Of a stretch of DNA of 21,476 nt, positions 1 to 10,128 are shown one piece after another. The notes under the pieces are model-generated. The model made no database searches. It saw nothing but the letters and a program-made list of their open reading frames with translations, and was not told the origin of the DNA. The stretch comes from Ettlia oleoabundans (lineage: Eukaryota; Chlorophyta; Chlorophyceae; Chlamydomonadales). Every line of letters starts with the position of its first letter. Positions within the stretch are counted from its first letter, which is position 1. The DNA lies in the NCBI GenBank assembly GCA_019693395.1, contig JAAMXP010003822.1, positions 1 to 21,476 on the forward strand, read 5' to 3'. Made by a program: the position numbers and the translations under genes.

Positions 1-1473
1 AGATTATTGCTTCATATTGCTCTAATGCTCTTTCCCTACACTGCTTCTGTTTTGCGTTACTTTACTACGCATCGGCACTCACTCGTACTACTCACATGGC
101 CACTTCCCCCACTGCTGGAGGCATCCGAGCTCGCCTGGAAGTTCATTCCCTTTCTCCCTCCACCCTGACCCTTCATTCCTGTTCGCCCCCAAGGCTGGCC
201 GCCCATTTTGCATGTACTGTAGCCAAAACGTAACATACCACAACATTGGTCAACATATCGTCGAACCCTCCAACTTACATGAACCTTCTGCTGATATGTT
301 CCCTGCTTGGGGTCCACCTGCTACCTACCGCCCGCTTCCCAGTTGCCGTGTCGCTGTGCAAGCCCGACCAACCAAGGGTCTACTATTGTGTGTCAATCAA
401 TACTCATCAGTACACTTACGGCCGACTGTTGATTTACTCAGTGCTTCCCGGCCCTGTGTGTTGAATACCAACATGCTGCTCCGATAAGAGTCCCACTTGG
501 CTTGAAAGGGCTTGCAACTGGAGCAATGCTACTGCTTTGCTGCAACACTGCCAAGGTGTTGGGAGCACCTGTCAGGCGCTGGCCAGGATGATGTCAACAG
601 CCTGGATTATAGTAGAAATTAGTACGAATGCCGTAATCACAACCAAAATCCAGCCAAGTATACCTCGTTGGTGACTGACATCTACATGTACATGATGTCT
701 CAGGTTCTCGTCTCACAATGAGCGGCGAGCACCACCCACCCCCTTCTCCCGCCCGTCCTGCAGCAAGGGCGCCCAGGCCAGCGGTCCCTCGGTTTGCTGC
801 TGACCGTACCTACACAAATGGGATTCACTTGCACAGACGCGGCTGCTGGCGGTCAGCGGAACTGCGCAACGCAATGGGCCGACTGATGTGGACAAGCCGT
901 GGGATGGCGTTTCTACAGACTGGTTTTGCTCAAGACCGTGGCAGCGGTTGTTCGTGTGTCGGTTTGACAACCTGTGCTGAAAAAGGGACTTTTGAGCACA
1001 GCGCCTCTATGGGACATCGCGTGGCGCCCTTTTCTATGGAATACCTGCAGTTCAGGTCGCCGACGTGCTAGGGCAAGGGCCGAAGGTGGGTGCCGTGTGC
1101 GGCGGTGCAAGCTCAGCATGCACCTGGCATTACTCGGTCGAGCTCGGTTATAACGGCGTTCTGCTTGCTCGACATATATTTATCAGCACAGCACGGCCCT
1201 GCACAGCCACGAGCCCACCGCGGGTTCGTCTTTGTGTGCTCACATGCGCGAACTGCGCGGGTGAATGGAGGCGGGTGCTAATGTATGCCACCGCGATCGC
1301 TTCTGTGCACCCCTCGCATGGAGCGAGTGGCCTCTTCACGCTGCAAAGGGGTTCTTCAGAGCTGTGCTCGGTGAGTCGGGTTGCGGACGCCCTTTGCTCA
1401 CCGCCAGACATGTTGTTGCCATCTACCTGACGGCAAGGTGAGGGGCCGCGCGTAAAAGGAGCCGGCCAAGCTC
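1..1473. other. 5' flank without a supported gene
   Basis: I see no coding region that can be defended here. Open frames exist, for example an ATG frame from 718 to 1071 and one over 1065-1430, but they show no recognisable domain, have no splice partner that I could match, and have low-complexity or Cys/Arg-rich translations typical of chance frames in GC-rich algal DNA. The right part (from about 1170) is probably the promoter and 5' leader of the MYB-CC gene that starts at 1474. An in-frame TAA at 1453 precedes that ATG. Confidence 0.45.
1173..1183 (+). promoter_or_regulatory. candidate TATA box of the MYB-CC gene
   Basis: An AT-only stretch (catatatttat) stands out in an otherwise GC-rich region about 290 nt before the ATG at 1474. 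Its position would allow a 5' leader of roughly 260 nt. It is identified by composition and position only; there is no transcript evidence. Confidence 0.3.
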
Positions 1474-2279
1474 ATGCCGTGCTGGCCCTGCCCCCCGCCG
1501 CCTACCGCGCCTACGCAGGGTATCCTCACCGCTCCCCAGCAAGCCCCACCCAAGCCTGCACCCTCGCTACCAGCGCCGCAACAGCCCTATTATGTCCCAG
1601 TGGGCGTTGAACCCTGCTGGGAAGCACCAGAGGCGGCTGTGCAGCATTTGTGGCACCTGGCGACGCCAGCACTGCCACCCCCAACCGTTCAGCACCCACT
1701 AGCTAGCCAGCCAGAGAGAGCGGCACAGGCACAGGCGCAGCCACAGGCAAAAACTTGGCAACAACAGGGGGCGGAGGAAGACGGTGAGCAATGAGTGGTG
1801 TGCAGCTGGCAAAGGGAAACAACTCTGGTGCTGAAAGAAGGAGGACGGCCTAGAGCATATTAGAGCAAAAGCATCCACCCCAGTAGCCTGTGTGAAACCC
1901 TGCCTGTGTGCGGTGGTGTGAGCTTTGCTTTGGCCAGCGTCGAGCGATCAAGGACGCCCACCTTGATTTTTGGAGACGCTGCTAACCTGTCGCCGGCCTT
2001 CTACCCAGGCAGCCAGCCTTGAACTACCATTGCCTTGTGCCTGTTGCGACGTGCGCCGCAGGCGGCGGCGGCAAGCAGCGCATGCGTTGGTCGCCAGAGC
2101 TCCACTCGCAGTTCGTGGAAGCAGTGCGGCGGCTGGGTGAGTACTCAGCCCACGACTCATGCCCAGCCCAGAGATCTAATCCCAAAATTCAGTCACGTCA
2201 CTGCTTCTGGGCCAGCCTGTCTCATGCATCGCTGCTATCTGCCTGCGACTGACTGTTCCAGGTGTTTCTGCCATGTGGG

Positions 2280-2311
<32 letters not shown>

Positions 2312-5300
2312 TGCCATGCCTTCCCTCCGCGTTCTGAGCCCTTCTTCAAAATCGTGTGTGCCCACTGCAATCAACGCACCATCCATTGTGCCCACTGCAT
2401 CTACCGCACCTTCCGGTGTGCCCACTGGGAGAAACCGGGCCTAAATTGTGCTGCATGGATGCCACACCTGGACCGTTGCGCCCACTGCACCCATCTTGCA
2501 GGCGGTGCGGCCGAGGCCACCCCTAAACGCATCACAGATCTGATGGGTGTGCCAGGGCTGACGCTATTCCACGTGAAATCGCACCTCCAGAAATATCGAA
2601 ACGCCCTGACCGAGCGCGGCGGCAAAGCCGTCGACAGGCGCTGCATGGTCGCCAGGACGCAGCGACCACGCAAGCGTGGCGCTGCCACTATGGGTGACGA
2701 TAACGGCGGCCGAGGTGGCGAGCGTGGGATGGTGGCTTTGCCTGATGAGGAGGCGCGGCTCTGCGGGAGCCCCAGCAGCAGCAAGCGGCTGGCCATGCAG
2801 CCGCAGCTACTACCTCTGCAGCAGCCAGCTGCCACAGCCAAACAGTCCACCATTACCCCGTCTGTGTTCAGCCAAGGCAACTCAAAAGGAGTCTGCCCCC
2901 CTCCAGCCACAGCAGCCTATTCAGCACCTACCCCTTTTGGCGACGCCTCCCTGCTGCTGGCCGACTGGGAAGGTGAAGCAGCAGCTAATTTGGAAGCTCT
3001 GGATGCTGAGCTGGCCGCCACACTGGCGCCAGCTGGCAGCCTGGACTTGGAGGAGGAAGAAAGCATGGAGCTGGCAACCATGCTGGCAGCCAGCGTGGCT
3101 GCCGAACCAGGGCACCGCCCCAGCACCCAGTTGGGCGGTGACGCTGCCGCCACTCCCGACGGCCAGCTTGCAGTCACCAGCCGGCAAGCCTCAGTTCGTA
3201 GCGAGGCAACTGACATGCAAGCGGAGACCGCCCCATCCCTGGCAACGGCCAGGGTTGATGCTGCAGCTGCAGCCTCCGCCAGCGCCGGCAGCAACCAGCC
3301 AGCCGCGAGCGCAACGGTTGCATCACCCGCGGCGACGGCAGCGGCGGCCACTGCGGCGGCAGTTGCAGCGGCGGCCTCAGGCGCCCCTACGGGCTTGCTG
3401 GAATCTGCGCTGCGGGTGCAGCTGGAGATGCAGCGCCAGCTGTCCTGCACAATCAAGGTGACGCAGCGCCCTCCAGCGTTGCTTTATATTGCTGTACTGC
3501 GCTGAGCTGCTCCTTGGAACGGACAGCCCAACCTGAGAAAGAAGATGGGCCTGACATGTGTTGGCTATATGCCACCCCTGGGGTGCATTTGGTGTCCGAT
3601 GTGTATATCTAGGTGTCTCACGTGCTGCTCGGCTATCAGAATTGCGTTTTGGGGTACTTGCCTCTAATACCTGCAGCCATGTAGCACCCACCATGCCTTG
3701 CCTGCCTGCTGTTCCTGCCCTATGCAGGCACAGCGCAAGCTTCAAATGCAGCTGGACGCACATGGGCAGTACATAGCTGAGTTGCTGAGGTGGGCTGTAC
3801 CGCATGCGTACCGCAGCGCATCCCTGCCACATGCCGTGGCCAACTCAGTGAGGAAGCACGGCATTCTTAGTGTAGTGTCGGGAGGATGCGAGAATGTTGC
3901 CCCTGTGTCTCAGTTTTGTCTGTGACCTGCAACCCTGCCTGGTTTTGCTGCAGCTCGGACGAATCGCCGCCTGCTAAGCCCCAAGCAGCCCGCGAGGGCC
4001 AGGCCGGCGAGCGTGGCGGCAGCAATCCAGGCAGCGGTGGTGGCAGCGGGAGTGGGGGTGGCGGCAAAGGTCAGAAGCCTGCCAGCCACAGGGCTTTGGG
4101 CAGGCGAAGGGCGCACTCTCTGCCTCTAGGCCGCTTGGGTTCAACACCTGCGGTGGTGCAGCTCAATGCAGCGGCACCAGGCAAAGTGATGATGCGCCAG
4201 CCCCACTCTTCGGCCCCAATGCTGCCGCCAAGCCAGCCCCATTATGTTGTTCAGGCTCAGCAGCAACAGCAGCAACCGCACCAGCTGCTTTCACCGCCGG
4301 TGGCAGCAGCGGCATTCCCACCGCACAACCAGGAGGCGCAGCTTTGCAGCTGGGTTGCTCGGCAGCGGGAGCCGCAGGGGCAGCACTTGGCAGCACCATC
4401 CATGGCGCGCTTCCCGTGCACCTCTGCGGCTTCTCAGCCAGCTGGAGACGGGCCGCAGCCCTGGTCGCTGGCAGATTGGCGCCACGGGGAGCCCCAGCTG
4501 CCCGTCCATGTGCAGCAGCCCTTCCTGCCGGCAAAGCCGTACCAACCAGTTGCACAGCAGCAGCACCCGGCAGCAGCTGCACAGGAGTGCTCGCTTGCGC
4601 TGCAGCAACCTGCTGAGTCGCTGCCTCCGTCGCAGTTTGAGGGCTCGGTAGCGTGGCGGTGTGCGGTGCTGCAAAGCAGCGATTCAGTCGATTCCCCTAC
4701 TGACCTAGCCGCACTGGTGACGGTGCCGCAAGAGTTGCCAGAGCTGCAGCGTGCAGGCATGCCCACACCAACTGCGAGGGCGCCTCAGCTGGCAGAGCAG
4801 CCTCCACACCTGGCCACCCTAGCAACCATGCCGCACCGGCTGTTGCAGCGAGCTTGCTCGGAGCCTAGCTGTGCATGCAGCCACAGCAGCTGTGCTACCG
4901 GAGACAACATGGCCTGCCAGCATGCCTATGGCTGCGGGGCGCCCCGGCGCCTGCCCTGGCAGTCGCCACTGCCGCAGGCGCAGCCAGCGGCACCCGCGGC
5001 GGCAGGCTTTGTGGGTGCAGGTGCTGCCGCTGGTAGCGGGCCCCTCGTGGATGAGTCTATGTTTGATGCCGAGATGTGGGACTCTCTTCTCACAGATTCT
5101 GGGGGTGAGTGTTTGCGACATGGTGGGTGTGAGTGCTTGCTACATGGGTGAGTGCTTGCTACATGGTGGGGGTGAGGGGGTGGAAGGTTGTGCATGTATG
5201 GGTAGAGGTCATGCCTGGTGTTGGTGTGGGTATTGCAGTCCCAGAGGTATGATCCCTGGGGTCACAACGGCTGGAGGGCAGCCCGACTGCTACTGCACAG

Positions 5301-5512
5301 CACACAGTTGCTGTAGCTCGAGTGCATTGTGTGTGTACCTTCCCACGCAAATGTATCGCCCCGCACAACACACGTCACTCTAGCGCCTACTCACCCCACA
5401 CACCCATTTTCTTCTTTCCGTGCTAGTAACCACACCTTGCCCCTGCTTTGATGCAGTGCTAAACCAACTGCTTAGTAGCGACGACAACACCGGCCCAGCT
5501 GGGTTCAGCTGA
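1474..5512 (+). CDS. PSR1: MYB-CC (GARP) transcription factor, PHR1/PSR1-like phosphate-starvation regulator
   Basis: Nuclear DNA-binding regulator; relatives control phosphorus-starvation genes (PSR1 in Chlamydomonas, PHR1 in plants). Exons: 1474-1783, 2062-2136, 2502-3457, 3728-3789, 3954-5104, 5457-5512. All junctions are GT-AG with matching phase, total 2610 nt, 869 residues. The ATG is preceded by an in-frame TAA (1453). Seen: a MYB-like domain at about residues 110-162, starting RMRWSPELHSQF and ending HVKSHLQKYR, the family's SHLQKY signature, split by intron 2 at LG/GAAEATPK; a basic patch RPRKR after it; a coiled coil at about 430-468 (ALRVQLEMQRQL, then AQRKLQMQLDAHGQYIAELL) split by intron 3; and a long Q/A/P/G-rich C-terminal half, common in algal PSR1-type proteins. 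Odd: the usual LHEQLE signature of the coiled coil reads LSCTIK at identical spacing. Family assignment is firm; orthology to PSR1 rather than another MYB-CC member is inferred. Confidence 0.88.
2284..2312 (+). repeat. (GCTT)n microsatellite in intron 2 of the MYB-CC gene
   Basis: About seven perfect GCTT units inside the intron between the two halves of the MYB domain. Read in the frame of the downstream exon it encodes an L/A/C run (LLACLLACLL). Confidence 0.85.
2357..2497 (+). repeat. 30-bp tandem repeat, five diverged units, in intron 2 of the MYB-CC gene
   Basis: The core tgtgcccactgc recurs at 2357, 2387 and 2417, in degenerate form at 2447, and again at 2477, an exact 30-nt period. 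In the frame of the next exon each unit reads as ten residues beginning CAHC, CAHC, CAHW, CAAW, CAHC. The tract ends directly before the acceptor AG at 2500-2501. Confidence 0.75.
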
Positions 5513-6826
5513 GCTCCAAGAGGAACTGAGAACCCACCTGGGCTAGCAAAACGTTGCAGTAAGCACCACATGCCTCCAGCACAGCTGGCCGTTGGTTGCT
5601 TAGCAGCGAGTCGTCCTATTCAATACTTGGTACAGCTGGAGTGGGCTGGAGTGGGCTGCGGGCAAGAGGGGAGGCCAGTGCATTCGAAGGCTTCCTCTTG
5701 CCCCCACCTCACCTCGCCTTGCTAACCCGCCTCGGGCATCGTCGCATCCGCCATCCATCAAGCCATCAAGCTCCTTCCGCCGTTATCAGCCATGTCAATT
5801 TTCCCAAACCCAACTACAGCACGGCGGCCACCCCCGGCAGCTGCCAGCCCCTCTGATCCATCCAGGTCCCCCTCATAAAGGTATTGGGTACGCTTATTAG
5901 CCATCGCCCAGCAGGCAGCAAGCATTGCCTGGCAGCTGTGCTAGTTGCATGTTTACACTCATAGGGCACCAGCACCGTGCAACCTTACAAGCACTTCACC
6001 GCCCCAGAAAGTCCTGTTATGGCACACTTCTTCTCCTCTATTCTTTTTTTAGACTACCGCCAACTTTGGCTGCTGGGCTTTGCCCGCTTTGCCTTGTCAG
6101 CACACGTCTTGCATCCTTGCTAGTTATCCTTCTACCTTCTGCCACACGATCTCAGTTGACATGGCATGCTCTACTGCTACGCCGCTATTCATATCAGCGA
6201 TCCTTACCACTTTGAAATTTCTTGACCTCGGTTGCACTTCAGTGTTGCAAACAGGGCAGTAGCACATCCTTGTGCCCCATTGCAGGAGAAAATCTTGCTG
6301 AGATCAGCCTGTTGTGCAGTTGCTAGTTCCCCTGACCCTGTGAGCCACATCCTTGCTTCGCCTGAGGATTGCCCTGTGTTGCTTGTCTTGCAACTCTGCC
6401 TTTTTGATTCCGTCTTTTTGTTTCCGTGTTTGTTGTTGCTAGTGGGCTGCGAAGCATCCCGGTGAGCTTCAGCCAGCAGGCCTTCACTAGTACACAAGCT
6501 GTACATCTGTGTATCCCCGCACCCTTTTGACCCGACTTCTGCTCCTGCACGCCCTACTTTCCAATTGCGGAAGCTCGCCGACACCAGCGTGAGCCGGTAG
6601 GCTACCTAAATGCCCCTGATGTCCTATAATTTGCCATTCATGCAGTTGCCAGGCTTTTGAACTTGCACGTTTACTACCTGCCCTGTTTGGCATCTTTGCA
6701 TCCCTTCCCCCGCCCTCCTCGCAATCACTTTGCGTACGTATGCCCCGGTCTGTGACTTTATACGTGTGTCTGTTAACTTTGACCCCGACTTTTTGAAAAC
6801 GTTTGTTACTTTGTTTGTTACTAACA
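5513..6826. other. intergenic region between the MYB-CC and phosphatase genes
   Basis: This is the 3' flank of the MYB-CC gene followed by the upstream region of the phosphatase gene. The sequence is pyrimidine-rich on the + strand (many ctt/ttt runs around 6040-6430) and no frame on either strand shows a recognisable domain. A TGTAA-type algal polyadenylation signal was not found close to the stop at 5512. Confidence 0.5.
6757..6764 (+). promoter_or_regulatory. candidate TATA-like element upstream of the phosphatase gene
   Basis: The motif tttatacg lies about 65-70 nt before the ATG at 6827. If real, it would place transcription start just ahead of that ATG and favour the longer phosphatase protein that uses the 6827-7038 exon. 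Position and composition only. Confidence 0.2.
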
Positions 6827-7038
6827 ATGGATCAACCAGGCCAGTGCACGTGGGCGGCCACGGTGGGCTGCTACGTGTGCTGCGCCACCTGGCTGTCCAG
6901 CGCGTTTAATCAATCGGGTTCTTCACGCCAGACTGCTTTAGCAAGGCATTCTCAGGCAGCCAGGTCTTTCTCCTCAAGGTGCGGGCTCAGTTCAGCCCCC
7001 AGTCCGCGGCGGACACATCGCGGCGGTCTGTTTAGACG
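6827..7038 (+). other. possible additional 5' coding exon of the phosphatase gene
   Basis: The ATG at 6827 has a good start context (aacaATGG) and opens 70 codons plus two bases to a donor (GACG/GTGAGG) at 7039. Splicing to the acceptor cgcag at 7198 would continue in the frame of the phosphatase and read through its ATG at 7224, adding 79 residues. The added segment has almost no acidic residues and is rich in Ser, Arg and Ala, like an organelle-targeting peptide. Alternatively 6827-7223 is leader sequence and the protein starts at 7224, whose context (caatATGG) is also good. Confidence 0.35.
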
Positions 7039-7223
7039 GTGAGGAGATCGCGGGGCTCGATCGAAATACACTATCGGTCAGCGCGCAAGCCAGTGCCACT
7101 ACGGCCGTCAACGCCCGTGCCGCCGCCGCCGCTGCTTCTCCGCCTGCCGCCGCAACTGCAGGGCAGCCGCCGGGCGCCGGGCTGGCACACTTTCGCAGCT
7201 TGGCCACCACGCAGCCCCTCAAT

Positions 7224-8922
7224 ATGGACGGCGCGGGCCGTTGTTGCACAGGCACAGATGCCTGGCGCATCCGCTCAGTATCCTGGAAGCGGGTGCTGCT
7301 GCAACAGGACTGGGGCAGCCTTCTGAGCACCGTCATCGTGCTGGTTGCACTGGCCATCACGGATGCAGCCTTGGGAGGGCCCCGCACCCGGCCCTTCCTC
7401 ACATACGATGCCACAATCAGCTTCCCGAACAGGTAAGGGAAGGTGCACTGCGATTGGCAAACACACGATGGGCACCACGCTCACCCCCACCCCTGCACGC
7501 GGGAGGAATCCACCCCACAAATGGTGCTGCCATGTCGTGCTCTACCACATTCTTCACGTTGCACTGGTCCTTCACGTCTGGAAATTGGTCCCACCTCCAT
7601 AAAATCACGCTGTCTCATTGCAACAAATGCTGACCCAGCCCCGCTCACGCTCCTTACCGCCACCTGCAGCGAAACCACCATACCCTATTGGTCGGTACTG
7701 CTCGCCTCGGCGCTTGCCCTGCTGCTCACTGTGCTGCTGGCAGAGCTCTGGCTGGCCCGTGGTGTCCACCTCGACCTCACAGACGCGCTGGCAGCGTCGC
7801 TTCATTTCGTGATAGACGGCTACAGCGCCTTTGGTGTTACTGGACTGATCACACAGGTGGGTGCCAGCGCAACTCAACCTACTTGCTGCTGCTATTATTT
7901 GTGTCACGGCGAAAATCAGTTTGCCTACCTGTGAGCGCTGAGGGCTTGTACCTTACCTATTAAACAGCACGGATACAGGTTGCGACGGCCTGCAACATTG
8001 GCATATGCCACAAGCTGGACATGGCCAGCCAAGCCAGGCTGCCATTTCGCTCTTGTTGCCCGTGCCGCAGCACGTCGCCCTAGTCCTGTTCCCTGCCCCC
8101 AGCTGCTGGGTAGCCTAGCAGTGGTTGGCCCTGCAGGGCCGTTGTCTTACTGGCATTTTCAGCCTTCCTTGATCCTCGCCAAAGGCACGAGCGACTTTCT
8201 TCCTTCCTTTCTACCTTTCCTGAAATGACTGCTGTGGTCTACCTGCTGAAAGGCAAGCTTCTCCCCACCTCTCCATGACCACCTTGTGCATGAGTTCTTT
8301 CTTCCCACCCCTGCCTGTCCCTCCTGCCAGGTCACCAAGAGGGTGGTGGGCCGCCCCCGCCCCGACTTCCTGGACCGCTGCCAGCCGGTGGTACCGGACC
8401 CTGTCGACGTCCAGTACGGCCTCCCCGCCACCGCCAACGTGGCCTGCACAGTACCCCCCTCTGGAGAATTGGATGAAGGGCAGTACAGGTGGGTTGAAAG
8501 GCGATTTGGCTGGAATGAAGGGCAGTACAGGTGGGGTTAAGGGCAGTGCAGGTGGGATGAAGGGCAGTACATGTGGGATGAAGGGCAGTACAGGTGGGAT
8601 GAATGGCGGTACAGGTGGGGTTAAGGGCAGTGCAGCTCAAAGGAAGGGCAGTACAGGGGAGGTTGGTGGTCCTTTATGTGGAGTGCGAAATGCACAGCGC
8701 GTGTCGTTCCCTCCACCTGCAGCCTTTCTTGCGGCGATGTTGGCAGATCGTTGTGCTGTCCTGCCTTTATTTTCCGCTGCATCTGTCTAACCATCGTCTT
8801 CCATTTCTTCTTTTGCCCCCTTCCCGGCAGCTTCCCGAGCGGCCACGCCAGTACCGCCTTTGTCTTCTCCGTCTGGACTGCGGGATACGCAATCTGGGCG
8901 TTCAACCTGCGGTAAGACTTAG

Positions 8923-8975
<53 letters not shown>

Positions 8976-10060
8976 TGCGTGTGTGTGTGTGTGTGTGCGC
9001 GCGCGCGCGGGTGGGGCTTGGGGGGGGGTCCTTGATTATGCCCGCTGCTTTGCCCCATCTGCCTGCAGTCAACCCTGGCAATCGACCCGAGTTCATGCTT
9101 CCCTGCCTTTGCCCTCGCTGCCTGCAGTCCGCCTCAAATCACCCTGTTTGTCTTCCTCTACCCCCACCCCCCCGCGCCTGCAGTCTGTCCCGCAAGTCGG
9201 CAGCCAGCATCAGGAGGCTGAGCTGGGGGCAGCGCCTGATGCGGGAGGCGAGCACAGCGGCGGGCTTTTTGTACATCGTGGGCCTGCTGGGCTATGCATG
9301 GTGGGTGCTCCAGCCTCCTGTTTTCCTCTGCTGGCTTCCTCGATGCTCGGCCAACAGTTGCAGTCCCCTTGCAAAGATCTCGCTCTGGGTTCCATGCTTT
9401 CCCTGCCCATGTGTTGTGCTGTTCTGTCTGTCTGCGGTGCTTGTGGCGCACCGCCTTTGGGTGCTGCCTTGCTCCGCATTGTGTTGTCTTGTGTTTCCCT
9501 GCCCGCCTTTGGGTGCTGCCTCGCTCCATCTTTTGCCCGCCGGTCCTGCCAAACAGAACAGAACCCACCAACCCACCTTGAGATCCGAGTAAAGGCAAAA
9601 GCGGTCTGTGTAGGGCAGCTGGGAGAGCGCACCCCACACCTCATTTACAAGGGGCCGGTTCTGCCCACCTGTCCCTATCATCAACCACTATGGTGGCCAG
9701 CAAGAGGCGGCCCCGTCGGGCCGTTCCTCTGCTGGCTTCCTCAACCCACGCCCAAGGGCGTATTCTTTCTTTCTTTCTATCATCACCCACTCCGGGTTTG
9801 TTGTGCCGTGCAGGACGGTGGGGGTGAGTCGCATCACGGATTTTAAGCACCACCCATCTGATGTGGCGGCTGGTGCCCTGCTGGGGGGCATGTTTGGGGT
9901 GGCATTCGTGGTGCGGTCCATCGGCCGACTCGGCTGCGTGCTGGAGGGGACGCCAGATGCAGAAGCCGCTTACCCCAGCACCCCGCCGCCTGAGTCTTCC
10001 CTGCTGCATGGCAACCGTGTGCAAGTGCACCACTATGGCGGCGGCAACTCCCCTGTGTGA
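7224..10060 (+). CDS. PAP2-superfamily lipid phosphate phosphatase (phosphatidate phosphatase type)
   Basis: Membrane enzyme expected to dephosphorylate phosphatidic acid or related lipid phosphates. Exons: 7224-7432, 7670-7856, 8331-8488, 8831-8911, 9184-9300, 9814-10060; all introns GT-AG, phases match, 999 nt, 332 residues. The three PAP2 motifs are complete: KRVVGRPRP (K135, R142, P143), SFPSGH (185-190, H190) and SRITDFKHHPSD (S256, R257, H263, D267). Hydrophobic helices flank them, e.g. near residues 38-55 (LLSTVIVLVALAITDAAL), 78-92 and 205-250, as expected for the usual six-span fold. Length agrees with plant and fungal LPP enzymes (about 300-350). The intron 2 skip (7856 to 8331) is supported by normal spacing of GLITQ/VTKRVVGRPRPDF to family members. 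The start may lie upstream at 6827. Intron 3 begins inside a 21-bp minisatellite. Substrate and compartment are not determinable from sequence. Confidence 0.9.
8471..8662 (+). repeat. 21-bp minisatellite spanning the exon 3/intron 3 boundary of the phosphatase gene
   Basis: Units of the form gatgaagggcagtacaggtg recur about eight times with substitutions; several are exactly 21 bp apart. The first unit is coding (DEGQY) and supplies the true donor (TACAG/GTGGG, 8488/8489). Later units repeat the same donor-like string. Confidence 0.85.
8924..9010 (+). repeat. (TG)n / (CG)n alternating purine-pyrimidine tract in intron 4
   Basis: A nearly uninterrupted TG dinucleotide run is followed by mixed GTGC and a GCGCGCGC segment, beginning about 12 nt after the donor at 8912. 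Alternating purine-pyrimidine DNA of this type is Z-DNA-prone and length-variable. It produces chance open frames of V/C/R and T/H on the two strands, which are not genes. Confidence 0.9.
9692..9779 (+). repeat. dispersed repeat, copy A (intron 5 of the phosphatase gene)
   Basis: The segment runs from gccagcaagaggcggccc through gccgttcctctgctggctt to aagggcgtattctttctt. It has a clear diverged direct copy about 437 nt downstream, just 3' of the gene (10129-10215). No coding frame is shared, so this is probably a small non-coding dispersed repeat. Confidence 0.65.
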
Positions 10061-10128
10061 TGGAGGGCTGACTGTCAGGTGAAGGCAGCCGCCAGCACCC
10101 AGCAACAGGCAGGTCTATGTCTTATCTT

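Noticed and set aside
718..1071. An ATG-initiated 117-codon + frame with reasonable start context
   Set aside because: No recognised domain, no conserved partner in the window, no phase-matched splice into the MYB-CC gene, and that gene already has a start preceded by an in-frame stop.
2401..4766. Long - strand frames opposite the MYB-CC exons
   Set aside because: They are shadows of GC-rich Q/A/P codon repeats; the + strand has the MYB and coiled-coil motifs and phase-consistent introns.
7979..8228. Candidate extra phosphatase exon after the acceptor at 7978 (VATACNIGICHK...)
   Set aside because: Skipping it and joining 7856 directly to 8331 keeps phase and gives the normal family spacing GLITQ/VTKRVVGRPRPDF. 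Including it inserts an unrelated segment and soon meets a stop.
8902..9100. Cys/Val-rich and Thr/His-rich open frames on both strands
   Set aside because: They are produced by the TG/CG microsatellite inside intron 4 of the phosphatase gene.
9061..9128. Two further ctgcag acceptors (exon starts at 9069 and 9128) before phosphatase exon 5
   Set aside because: Neither keeps frame with the downstream LSRKSAAS...GYAW segment; only the acceptor ending at 9183 does.
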